Shown here: positions 6,675-13,494 of the stretch, piece after piece
Layout: each line of letters starts with the position of its first letter
How positions within the stretch are numbered: position 1 is the first letter of the stretch
Origin: Syntrophomonas sp.
GTDB lineage: Bacteria; Bacillota; Syntrophomonadia; Syntrophomonadales; Syntrophomonadaceae
Direction: 5' to 3'
DNA: 13,494 nt
NCBI GenBank assembly: GCA_003444615.1
Contig: DLUN01000031.1
Coordinates: 3,606 to 17,099 of the forward strand
Program-made: the position numbers and the translations under genes
The notes under the pieces: model-generated
What the model was told of the DNA's origin: nothing
The model's database searches: none
The model's input: the letters and a program-made list of their open reading frames with translations, nothing else

Positions 6675-7516
6675 TAATAGATTCTCCTTCCTACTGCTCG
6701 GGCAATGGGCTCCAATTCTTTCATCAGTTTGCTAAAACCTTTAGGGGTTAGAGATTGGTCCCCATCAGACAAAGCCCTTTCTGGAACAGGGTGAACCTCA
6801 ACCATAATACCATCAGCTCCTGCAGCAACCGCCGCCCGTGCCATAGGGGCAACCAGACTACGTACCCCAGTACCATGACTAGGATCCACTATCACCGGCA
6901 GATGAGAGAGCTCTTTAACCAGAGCTACAGCTGATAAATCCAGGGTATTGCGGGTCCAGGTTTCAGCTGTTCTTACTCCGCGCTCACACAGTATCACTTG
7001 GGAATTACCGCCCGCCAGTATATATTCGGCAGCTGACAGCCACTCCTCTATGGTTGCGGCCAGCCCTCGTTTCAATATAACCGGCATATCGATTCGGCCT
7101 ATTTTCTTCAACAAAGAGAAGTTCTGCATATTCCGCGCTCCCACCTGAAGAATGTCGGTGTATTCACATAACAGGTCCAGATCCTCACTATCCATTACTT
7201 CAGTAACTACCGGCATATTCATCTCTTCTCCAATGCGCGCCAGTATCTTTAGCCCCTCTTCTCCCAACCCCTGGAAACTGTAGGGAGAAGTGCGAGGCTT
7301 ATAAGCGCCGCCTCGCAGCATTACTGCCCCTGACCCTCTTACCTTAAAAGCGGTTTCCTTTAATAAATCCTCATTTTCTATAGCGCATGGCCCAGCCACA
7401 ACCACTACCGATTCTCCCCCTATGGGGCATCCCTTTACATTAATAACTGTGGTTGATTGATGGGAATTACGCAAGACCAACATATTATCAGCCAGTTTCT
7501 TTTTTAGACCTTTCAT
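6674..7516 (-). CDS. aroF: 3-deoxy-7-phosphoheptulonate (DAHP) synthase, type I-beta, short form
   Basis: Condenses phosphoenolpyruvate and erythrose 4-phosphate, the first step of the shikimate pathway. The 280 aa form a TIM barrel with AGPCAIEN (41-48, metal ligand Cys44), [16 protein letters not shown] (68-83), QVGARNMQN (124-132), ILKRG (147-151), LCERGVRT (176-183), DPSHGTG (211-217, His214) and [14 protein letters not shown] (239-252, Glu240). Only about 35 residues precede the barrel, so the ferredoxin/ACT-like regulatory domain of Thermotoga-type enzymes is absent, as in the short archaeal forms. No chorismate mutase domain is fused. The start ATG at 7516-7514 has GGAGGT at 7529-7524. 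It is the first gene after the T-box leader, 14 bases past the last terminator, and leads aroF-pheA-hemZ. The symbol is used in the Gram-positive sense (aroA/aroG in other schemes). Confidence 0.95.
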   Translation of the reverse strand: MKGLKKKLADNMLVLRNSHQSTTVINVKGCPIGGESVVVVAGPCAIENEDLLKETAFKVRGSGAVMLRGGAYKPRTSPYSFQGLGEEGLKILARIGEEMNMPVVTEVMDSEDLDLLCEYTDILQVGARNMQNFSLLKKIGRIDMPVILKRGLAATIEEWLSAAEYILAGGNSQVILCERGVRTAETWTRNTLDLSAVALVKELSHLPVIVDPSHGTGVRSLVAPMARAAVAAGADGIMVEVHPVPERALSDGDQSLTPKGFSKLMKELEPIARAVGRRIY

Positions 7517-7530
7517 TAATTACACCTCCA

Positions 7531-7570
7531 TAAAATACAAAACCTCTCATCCTCAAGGGACGAGAGGTTT
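7531..7570 (-). terminator. Second T-box terminator
   Basis: AAACCUCUCGUCC (7570-7558), loop CUUGA, GGAUGAGAGGUUU (7552-7540): a 13-bp stem with one G-U, ending in UUUUGUAUUUU. The 5' arm overlaps the region that would pair with the T-box core in the antiterminator. It ends 14 bases before the aroF start. Confidence 0.9.
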
Positions 7571-7642
7571 AAACTTCCCGCGGTACCACCCAACTTGGCT
7601 TATTCAGCCCACTTAACAAAGGATACAAGACTAACCTGTATA
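7531..7642 (-). repeat. T-box module B (promoter-distal copy)
   Basis: Second copy of the antitermination module, offset by 112 bases from module A. Order: hairpin AUACAGG-UUAGU-CUUGUAU (7641-7623), linker, hairpin GGCU-GAAUA-AGCC just before the core, T-box core (7592-7577), terminator. The 20 bases at 7592-7573 are identical to 7704-7685. Flanking hairpins differ in sequence but keep pairing, which suggests selection on structure. Confidence 0.88.
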
Positions 7643-7754
7643 TAAAAACAAAAAACTTCTCATCCCTAATGGGACGAGAAGCTGACTTCCCGCGGTACCA
7701 CCCATGTTGCCTGAAAAGGCCCGCTTGACAAGGATACAGGTTGTTCCGATATCC
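7643..7754 (-). repeat. T-box module A (promoter-proximal copy)
   Basis: First copy of the antitermination module. Order: hairpin GGAUAUCGG-AACAA-CCUGUAUCC (7754-7732, one mismatch), linker, hairpin GCCU-UUUC-AGGC just before the core, T-box core (7704-7689), terminator. It belongs directly to the single Stem I upstream. Confidence 0.88.
7644..7681 (-). terminator. First T-box terminator
   Basis: CUUCUCGUCCC (7681-7671), loop AUUA, GGGAUGAGAAG (7666-7656): 11 bp with one G-U, followed by UUUUUUGUUUUU (7655-7644). It looks fully functional, so a transcript must pass two terminators before aroF. Confidence 0.92.
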
Positions 7755-7940
7755 CCTTCCGTTTAACGGTGGAAGTTTCCGCCTCGACCTACTTACCCTA
7801 TGGTTTCAGCCGGGTGCTCCCAAGTGAACTTCAAAGTGCTTCTCTATAGAGATGCTTTCAGCCGCTGGCATCTCCTCTCTGCATAGTTCCCTACTTTTAC
7901 TTTACTTGTTCATGGCATTTCGTTTTTGTAGTTGAAAACT

Positions 7941-7970
7941 ATGATAGCATGGTACTAGCATCTTTGTAAA
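7941..7970 (-). promoter_or_regulatory. Sigma-A promoter of the T-box/aroF-pheA-hemZ unit
   Basis: TTTACA (7970-7965), spacer of 18, TATCAT (7946-7941), with TG one base before the -10 box (extended -10). Predicted start near 7934, just before T-box Stem I. The -35 box begins 9 bases after the stop codon of the upstream hydrolase gene. I see no GC-rich terminator between them, only a run of A and T. Confidence 0.72.
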
Positions 7971-7978
7971 CAGTTTTT

Positions 7979-8599
7979 TTATAAAAAAGGGTTATTCTCT
8001 CTTTCAAAGCCAATGGTAGTAGCCGGGCCATGCCCTGGATAACATACCACATCATCATCAAAGCATAGCAAACGCTCTTTAATGCTTTTAATCAATTGTT
8101 TGTAGGATCCTCCTGGAAAATCAGTTCGGCCTATTGAACCATAAAAAAGAGTATCCCCTACGAAGATAATATTACCTGTTTTCAAGCAAATTCCACCCGG
8201 ACTATGCCCCGGTGTGTGTATAACTTCCAGTTCCACGGTATTGCCAATCTTTATGATATCGCCGTGGCGCAGGAGCTGATCAGCAGCAGGACTGGTTACT
8301 TTGCTGCCCATTAATAAAGAAAAGTTTGAAACTGGATTGACCAGCATTTTAGCATCATCTTCGTGAATTAGAATCTTGGCATTGGTTGCTTCTTTTACTC
8401 CCCGGTTGCCGCCAATATGATCAATATGTCCATGGGTATTGATGATGTACACCGCTTTTAGCTCATCTTGCTCCAGCAGCTTTACAATTCCCCGGGGGTT
8501 GCCTCCCGGATCTATAACTGCTACCTCTTTGGTTTCTTCACACCCTACAATGTAACAGTTTACACCCATAGCACTGATTTCAAGTCCTTTTAATATCAC
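7979..8599 (-). CDS. Metallo-beta-lactamase-fold hydrolase, glyoxalase II-like
   Basis: Cytoplasmic MBL-fold hydrolase of the YcbL/GloB-like group, 206 aa. It has the dinuclear metal motifs THGHIDH (55-61), GHSPGG (131-136, H132), VGDTLF (147-152, D149) and YPGHGPAT (187-194, H190). The usual opening GxNCYIVG (12-19) and VIDPGG (28-33) are present. It lacks the C-terminal glutathione-binding domain of true hydroxyacylglutathione hydrolase, so the substrate is unknown; a thioester is likely from the family. The frame extends 11 codons upstream to a GTG at 8632. The GTG at 8599-8597 is preferred because AAGGAGG at 8616-8610 lies 10 bases before it and the family starts there (MILKGLEI). It follows dtd, whose stop overlaps this ribosome site, and is the last gene of the recJ-relA-dtd block. 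Confidence 0.9.
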   Translation of the reverse strand: MILKGLEISAMGVNCYIVGCEETKEVAVIDPGGNPRGIVKLLEQDELKAVYIINTHGHIDHIGGNRGVKEATNAKILIHEDDAKMLVNPVSNFSLLMGSKVTSPAADQLLRHGDIIKIGNTVELEVIHTPGHSPGGICLKTGNIIFVGDTLFYGSIGRTDFPGGSYKQLIKSIKERLLCFDDDVVCYPGHGPATTIGFERENNPFL

Positions 8600-8615
8600 T
8601 TTTACCCTGCCTCCT

Positions 8616-9065
8616 TCAAAAAATCCGCTCACTGTCTATTATGATAGTACAAGGTCCATCATTTTCCATGGTCACCACCATGTGTTCTCCAAATAAGCCC
8701 GTTGCAACGTTAATACCTTTATTTCTAATTAATTGACAGCAGTATTCAAACAGTGGTTGAGCTAGCTCAGGAAGTTCCGCATCGGAAAAACCTGGCCGCC
8801 TTCCCCGGCGAGCATCACCATATAAAGTAAACTGGCTGATTAGAAGTATTTCTCCGTTACAGTCCAGTAGGGACCTGTTCATCTTGCCTTGTTCATCCTC
8901 AAAAATCCTCAAATTGATTATCTTATCTATCATATACTCAGCATCCTTAGGCTGATCACCGCGTTTGATTCCCAACAAAACTGTCAAACCTGGTCCTGCT
9001 TGCCCCACTACTTGCTCATTTACTAATACTTTACTGCTTCTGGTTCTTTGTACCACTGCTCTCAC
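8616..9065 (-). CDS. dtd: D-aminoacyl-tRNA deacylase
   Basis: Removes D-amino acids (and mischarged Gly) from tRNAs, a chiral proofreading step. The 149 aa have the usual length and begin MRAVVQRT. Motifs are SQFTLYGD (77-84, catalytic SQxT) and the Gly-cisPro motif NDGPCT (135-140, commonly NxGPVT), with ARRGRRPGF (85-93) between. The start is GTG at 9065-9063, sharing one base with the relA stop (TAGTG). The upstream GAGGTGAT (9078-9071) is a long match to the 16S anti-Shine-Dalgarno. The relA-dtd overlap is a common Firmicute arrangement. Confidence 0.96.
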   Translation of the reverse strand: MRAVVQRTRSSKVLVNEQVVGQAGPGLTVLLGIKRGDQPKDAEYMIDKIINLRIFEDEQGKMNRSLLDCNGEILLISQFTLYGDARRGRRPGFSDAELPELAQPLFEYCCQLIRNKGINVATGLFGEHMVVTMENDGPCTIIIDSERIF

Positions 9066-11248
9066 TAGGAATCACCTCTGACTTCACCGGGCAATACTCG
9101 CCGTACTTCTAAAATGTCTTTTATTTTTTGAATGCGCTGCATAACTGCATGCATATGGGACATATCTTTGATTTCCAGTTTTAAGTTCATTATGGCCAGA
9201 TTGTTTTTGGTAACCCGGGAAAACACGGATAGAATATTTATACGCATATCGGCAATAACGTTCATTACATCAGCAGTTAAGCGAGAACGGTCCATAGCCT
9301 TCACTTCTAATTCCACGGTATAAATACCCCGTTCTTCGACCCATTCCACCTCAATGATCCGGTCTTTTTCCGTGCGCAGGTAATTTATGAGGTTTGGGCA
9401 ATCCTGACGATGTACCGACACTCCCCTTCCCCGGGTTATATAGCCTAATACCGGGTCACCGGGCAAAGGATTACAGCAACGGGACAACCGGATAGCAACA
9501 TCATCCACACCCTTTATACGCAGGGCACTGCTGTCCCTTTCCAAATGCGGTATAACCCGGGTTTGAACATCAACAGGTACCATGTCTTCTACATGGGCAT
9601 CGTGGAAAAATAACTCTTTTTGTTTATTCAGCACCTGATTAACGGTAACATTACCGTCCCCGACGGCTGCACATAAATCATCAGCAGAATTAAAACCAAA
9701 CCGCCGGGCCACTTCCAATAATTTATCCTCACTTAAAAACTCTTTGGTACTGAAGTGCTTTTTCCGCAACTCCTTCTCCAGCAGATCGTGGCCTTTCAAT
9801 ATGTTAGCTTGGCGTTGCTCCCTTTTAAACCACTGTTTAATACGACTCTTAGCTGAAGAAGTCTTCACAAAAGTAAGCCAATCATAACTGGGACCGGTAG
9901 AGCTCTTGGAAGTCATTATTTCAACTATGTCACCATTACTTAGGGGGAAGTCCAGTGGCACTATGCGCCCATTTACCTTAGCGCCAATACATTGATGTCC
10001 TACTTCGGTATGAACCCGATAGGCAAAATCAACCGGACATGCTCCTTTGGGCAGTTCGATGACTTTGCCCTTAGGCGTAAAAACAAATACTGTATCATTA
10101 AATAGGTCTATTTTAAGTGACTCCATAAATTCACGGGTATCTTTTACTTCCTGCTGCCACTCCAAAATTTGGCGCAACCAGGATAACTTCTCATCAAATG
10201 TCTTTTCCTTAGGATTAATCCCTTCCTTGTAGCGCCAGTGGGCTGCAATACCATATTCAGCAGTACGGTGCATATCCCAGGTGCGTATCTGCACTTCAAA
10301 TGGTTCGCCCCCCTTGCCGATCAAGGTGGTATGCAAAGACTGGTATAAATTGGGTTTGGGGGTTGCTATGTAATCTTTGAAACGACCGGGCAGTGGCTTC
10401 CACATGGTATGGATAGTACCCAGGACTCCGTAGCAATCACGAATATTATTTACCACAACGCGAATAGCAATTTTGTCATATATTTCATCCATGTCTTTGC
10501 CCTGTTTGAGCATTTTTTTATAAATACTGTAAATATTCTTAGGTCGACCTTTGATATCAGCTTCAATTCCTGTTTGCTCCAACCCACCACTAATCTGCTG
10601 GATCAGTTCATGTACGTAATCTTCACGTTCTTTGCGTTTTTGCTTCAAGCGCTTGGCAATTTCATGATAGATTTCTGGTTCTAAATAAGAAAATGATAGG
10701 TCTTCTAATTCCCATTTAAACTTAAAAATCCCTAGGCGATGGGCTAGAGGAGCGAAAATTTCCATGGTTTCCAGGGCAATCTCTTTTTGTTTTCGTTCAT
10801 TTTGGAACTGTAAAGTACGCATATTGTGTAAGCGGTCCGCTAATTTAATCAATATGACCCGAATATCTTTAGCCATGGCTATAAACATCTTGCGCAAATT
10901 TTCGGCTTGGGCATCTTCCTTAGATTTAAAATTAATACGACTTAACTTGGTAACTCCATCAACTAGTAAGGCAATCTCTTCACCGAATTCGCGTTCAATT
11001 GCCACATAACTCATATCTGTATCCTCAATAACATCATGCAATAGAGCAGCACAAATGGATGCTGAATCCATTTCGATATCCGTCAGTATCAGGGCCACTT
11101 CCACAGGATGAATAATATAGGGTTCTCCGGATATTCGTTTTTGGCCAGAATGGGCTATTTGAGCAAGATTGAACGCCTTTTCAATCAGCTCCACATCAGC
11201 AAATGGATCGTATTGTTTAATTCTCTCAATGATAAGCTCTGGTCCCAT
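9065..11248 (-). CDS. relA: Bifunctional (p)ppGpp synthetase/hydrolase RelA/SpoT (Rel)
   Basis: Stringent-response enzyme of 727 aa from the chosen start. Domains: HD hydrolase (HPVEVA at 47-52, LLHDVIEDTD at 69-78, LADRLHNMRT at 136-145); synthetase (GRPKNIYSIYKKM at 234-246, GRFKDYIATPKPNLYQSLHT at 288-307); TGS (about 384-445); zinc-finger/conserved-Cys region (CCNPLPGD at 591-598, HRQDCPN at 613-619); C-terminal ACT (about 640-720). The RxKD form (RFKD, 289-292) and intact HD residues indicate a bifunctional Rel rather than a synthetase-only RelA. The frame stays open to 11293 with ATGs at 11293, 11284, 11263 and 11248. The last has GGTGATC (11261-11255) six bases before it, overlapping the recJ TGA, and fits family starts (MxxExLIERIKxY), so I chose it. 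It lies 8 bases after recJ. Confidence 0.95.
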   Translation of the reverse strand: MGPELIIERIKQYDPFADVELIEKAFNLAQIAHSGQKRISGEPYIIHPVEVALILTDIEMDSASICAALLHDVIEDTDMSYVAIEREFGEEIALLVDGVTKLSRINFKSKEDAQAENLRKMFIAMAKDIRVILIKLADRLHNMRTLQFQNERKQKEIALETMEIFAPLAHRLGIFKFKWELEDLSFSYLEPEIYHEIAKRLKQKRKEREDYVHELIQQISGGLEQTGIEADIKGRPKNIYSIYKKMLKQGKDMDEIYDKIAIRVVVNNIRDCYGVLGTIHTMWKPLPGRFKDYIATPKPNLYQSLHTTLIGKGGEPFEVQIRTWDMHRTAEYGIAAHWRYKEGINPKEKTFDEKLSWLRQILEWQQEVKDTREFMESLKIDLFNDTVFVFTPKGKVIELPKGACPVDFAYRVHTEVGHQCIGAKVNGRIVPLDFPLSNGDIVEIMTSKSSTGPSYDWLTFVKTSSAKSRIKQWFKREQRQANILKGHDLLEKELRKKHFSTKEFLSEDKLLEVARRFGFNSADDLCAAVGDGNVTVNQVLNKQKELFFHDAHVEDMVPVDVQTRVIPHLERDSSALRIKGVDDVAIRLSRCCNPLPGDPVLGYITRGRGVSVHRQDCPNLINYLRTEKDRIIEVEWVEERGIYTVELEVKAMDRSRLTADVMNVIADMRINILSVFSRVTKNNLAIMNLKLEIKDMSHMHAVMQRIQKIKDILEVRRVLPGEVRGDS

Positions 11249-11256
11249 AACATTGA

Positions 11257-13494
11257 TCACCATGCCATCTGCTCTTTTACCCATTGTTCCCATTTCGCAA
11301 ACGCTCGCTTCTCCGCTTGCCCCTCTCGATAATAAGAAGAATCAGCCAAATCAAGAGTAGGCGATGTAGTAGAGAGTACTTTTATTTCAATAATACTACC
11401 CTTTTTCCGATACAGGCACAACCCTAAATCAGACATAATCCGCAGCGAATTCAACACTTGCCGTTCATTAAATAAAAAACCTGTGGTTCTGGTTATATCT
11501 GCCACTAAAGTCCCCAGTTCCTCTCTAATAAGGCCTTTGGTGGTGAAGTTACTCATCCAGGCTGCCATCTTAGCTATCATGCTGCGTTCTGGGTATAATT
11601 GCTGCAAAGTATCTCGCACACTTTTTAATTGCTCCTCATCAAAATCAACCTTAAGGGAAACCGGTGAATAGGCGGTTTTTATCTGACTAGCCAAAATCAA
11701 GGCCTCATATTCACTATAAGGCGGATCAGCCAAAACTACCTGTTGGGCATGGGTTCCGTTATCTTTAGCTAACCAGAGATCAGGCTGATTATGGTGATTA
11801 TCGCTGTATTCGTCATAATCGGGCAGGCTAAAAGACCAATCTGATACGGTTACAGATGCTGAGGACAATCCGGTCAGTCTCATTTTCGTATCAGTATTAT
11901 TAATGTAAAACAGAGCAGGTGAGGAAACCTTGGGCATAATCTCATGGAGCCTTAACTGAGGATATGCTGCCCGTTCTGGATAATGCTTTTCTTTGTCACT
12001 CACCCGGGGGCTCTGGTGGGAAGACCAAAGCTTCACAACCAAGCCCGGTGTTTTTAATAGGTCGTGTTTTAATCTATATAAATAATGCCAGTAAGGTTCC
12101 GTTATTAGAAATAATCTCGATTGGCTCCTTAACAAATCTGTCGTTGCTGTGAGCTGCTGTTCACTGGAAAGATGTCCATGAAGCGGATAGAGCAAGTCAG
12201 GTCTAATCAGGGTTCTCAATAATTGCTGATAATAACATAATACACGATAGGTGGGGAATATGAAAACTGCCGGCTGACCGCTTCGCAAAATGTCTATAGT
12301 CTGCTGCAATACATTTATTAGTGGCTGGTCTAAAATGGTAGTCTGTTGTCTATAGGTGGGTATAAGATGAGTAGCCTTTATTTGTACATTTTCCCGGCCC
12401 AGATAGGAGTTGACTTCTAAGCTGGCTAACAAATCAAAACGGCACTGTTTCAGAGGGTAGTTTATCCACTCTGATCGCCCGAAGGCTATCAAGGGTATAT
12501 TTCCAGGCTGCACTATGGCTCGAAAATGGCTATGATTGGAACCTACTAATGCTGCCTGTTCGACTCTGTCATGATGAATCAAAAATAGAGGAACTGGATT
12601 TCCTTCTCCGTAGGGTTCTAATTTCTTCAATTCATCTGCCATCTCGATACTTAGCTCATGGGAAAACAGCTCACCTTCCAAGTAAACGGTTGTATCAGCC
12701 ACAGGTTTATCTATTTGGGCTTGCTTAAGTAACTGACGGCGAAATTCTGCCACTTGGGTCCGATTTAAGGAGAGTCCCGCTGCCATAGCATGGCCTCCGA
12801 ACTGCTCCAAAGAATCGCGGCAAGAATATAGAGCATTGTATAAATTGAATCCGGGTACACTGCGCGCCGAGCCTCTTCCCCGATCTCCCTCCCAAGAAAT
12901 CAGCACAACAGGTTTACTGTATTTATCGGCTAAGCGTGAAGCCGCGATACCTATGACTCCTGGATGCCAGAATTCCCCATCCACCATAAGTATACCTTGC
13001 CTAGCAGCTTCATCCATATTGTCAACACTCGCTGCAGCTTCCTCCACCACAGCCTGCTCAATTCTCTTACGCTCTTCGTTTAAGAAACACAATTCCCTGG
13101 CTATTGTGTAGGCATAACTTTCATCTTGGGCCATTAATAAATCAACGGCCAAACTAGCGCTCTTTAGACGACCCGCAGAATTTAACCGCGGTGCTATAAT
13201 AAATGCTGCATGATAAGTTTGCAGATCTTGCCCTATTATTTTACTTTCCCGTAACAGAGCTTTTAGTCCAGGACGTTCCGTGTTCTTCATGCTGGCCAAG
13301 CCCTCTCTGACCAAAATTCGATTCTCTCCACGTAAGGGCACTATATCTGCTATGGTGGCCAGAGCAGCCAGCTCTATCCATTCATCAAGTTGCCTTTTAG
13401 ATACTAGGTCTGATCCCAGACTCTGTGCCAGCTTAAAAACTACTCCTGCACCACACAGATCTATACATTTTTCCGGTGCTCCCAAACGGGGATT
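11257..13494 (-). CDS. recJ: Single-stranded-DNA-specific exonuclease RecJ, N-terminally cut by the window, with long C-terminal extension
   Basis: 5'-3' ssDNA exonuclease in recombination and mismatch repair. The frame is open to the window edge (745 visible residues, beginning NPRLGAPEKC), so the catalytic DHH motifs are outside. Visible are ADIVPL (49-54), APRLNSAGRL (101-110), HPGVIGIAASRL (177-188), RGSARS (207-212), and the DHHA1 motif EQFGGHAMAAGL (230-241). The OB-like domain runs to about residue 375. The remaining ~370 residues exceed the minimal ~570-aa RecJ. Part of them (about 395-475: GQPAVFIFPTYR, LHGHLSS, LFLITEPYW) looks like a decayed superfamily-2 helicase half without a DExH box. 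The end (about 615-700) resembles the helical C-terminal domain seen in Firmicute RecJ. The stop at 11259-11257 overlaps the relA ribosome site. A TTG at 13485 is in frame but is not the real start. Confidence 0.93.
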   Translation of the reverse strand, partial: NPRLGAPEKCIDLCGAGVVFKLAQSLGSDLVSKRQLDEWIELAALATIADIVPLRGENRILVREGLASMKNTERPGLKALLRESKIIGQDLQTYHAAFIIAPRLNSAGRLKSASLAVDLLMAQDESYAYTIARELCFLNEERKRIEQAVVEEAAASVDNMDEAARQGILMVDGEFWHPGVIGIAASRLADKYSKPVVLISWEGDRGRGSARSVPGFNLYNALYSCRDSLEQFGGHAMAAGLSLNRTQVAEFRRQLLKQAQIDKPVADTTVYLEGELFSHELSIEMADELKKLEPYGEGNPVPLFLIHHDRVEQAALVGSNHSHFRAIVQPGNIPLIAFGRSEWINYPLKQCRFDLLASLEVNSYLGRENVQIKATHLIPTYRQQTTILDQPLINVLQQTIDILRSGQPAVFIFPTYRVLCYYQQLLRTLIRPDLLYPLHGHLSSEQQLTATTDLLRSQSRLFLITEPYWHYLYRLKHDLLKTPGLVVKLWSSHQSPRVSDKEKHYPERAAYPQLRLHEIMPKVSSPALFYINNTDTKMRLTGLSSASVTVSDWSFSLPDYDEYSDNHHNQPDLWLAKDNGTHAQQVVLADPPYSEYEALILASQIKTAYSPVSLKVDFDEEQLKSVRDTLQQLYPERSMIAKMAAWMSNFTTKGLIREELGTLVADITRTTGFLFNERQVLNSLRIMSDLGLCLYRKKGSIIEIKVLSTTSPTLDLADSSYYREGQAEKRAFAKWEQWVKEQMAW

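Larger units (their letters stand above)
7531..7934 (-). promoter_or_regulatory. T-box riboswitch leader, phenylalanine (UUC) type, with two antitermination modules
   Basis: The leader senses charging of a tRNA and sets read-through into aroF-pheA-hemZ. One Stem I is visible: AGUA of the specifier-loop E motif (7894-7891), the AGAGAG bulge region (7880-7875), and a distal hairpin GAGAUGC (7874-7868)/GCAUCUC (7855-7849). GAA-G-UUC-A follows, with specifier UUC at 7828-7826 and then the GGGAGC stem base. UUC fits the Phe genes downstream. The middle part folds locally (CCGU-UAA-ACGG near 7770). The conserved UGGGUGGUACCGCGGG core then occurs twice, at 7704-7689 and 7592-7577, each followed by its own terminator. 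This also accounts for the whole non-coding stretch between the hydrolase gene and aroF. Confidence 0.93.

Noticed and set aside
7573..7642. Second, independent T-box riboswitch
   Set aside because: There is no room for a Stem I: only about 50 bases separate the first U-run from the second core. It is a partial duplication.
1..13494. CRISPR arrays, transposases, phage genes, tRNA genes
   Set aside because: None seen on either strand. The only sizeable direct repeat is the T-box module pair, and the non-coding stretches are accounted for by the 6S RNA and the T-box leader.

Overview
The window looks like chromosomal DNA of an anaerobic Firmicute in the Clostridia. A member of the Syntrophomonadaceae is my best guess from protein style and gene order, but the species is not shown. 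Every gene I can support lies on the minus strand, so transcription runs from high to low coordinates. Strong GGAGG-type ribosome sites, GTG starts, short overlaps, a T-box leader and a 6S RNA gene between aspS and tcdA all fit a low- to mid-GC Gram-positive.

Layout in transcription order. (1) 13494-7979: recJ (5' end cut by the window edge), relA, dtd and a metallo-beta-lactamase-fold hydrolase are packed with overlaps or gaps of 8-16 bases. This resembles the recJ-relA-dtd block common in Firmicutes. (2) 7970-7517: a promoter and a leader of about 400 nt form a phenylalanine-type (UUC) T-box riboswitch. Its last third is duplicated: one Stem I is followed by two consecutive antiterminator/terminator modules with a 112-nt offset. 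(3) 7516-4366: aroF (DAHP synthase), pheA (prephenate dehydratase) and hemZ (radical SAM) overlap one another and form the T-box-controlled unit. (4) 4391-1287: a near-consensus promoter inside the end of hemZ appears to start a separate hisS-aspS unit. (5) 1243-1008: a sigma-A promoter, a 6S RNA that I could fold by hand, and its U-run. (6) 987-280: tcdA, whose ribosome site directly follows the 6S U-run. (7) 113-1: the start of a phenylacetate-CoA ligase-like gene running off the left edge.

How it fits together: the main theme is translation and amino-acid starvation. RelA makes and degrades (p)ppGpp, Dtd clears D-aminoacyl-tRNAs, HisRS and AspRS charge tRNAs, and TcdA modifies t6A37. The aromatic pathway is controlled by uncharged tRNA-Phe through the T-box. 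The DAHP synthase lacks the N-terminal regulatory domain, and the prephenate dehydratase has a changed Phe-binding motif (ESYP for ESRP). Control may therefore lie more in transcription than in enzyme feedback; this is an inference. The strongest item for a second look is the duplicated T-box antitermination module. I found no phage, insertion sequence, CRISPR array or defence system.
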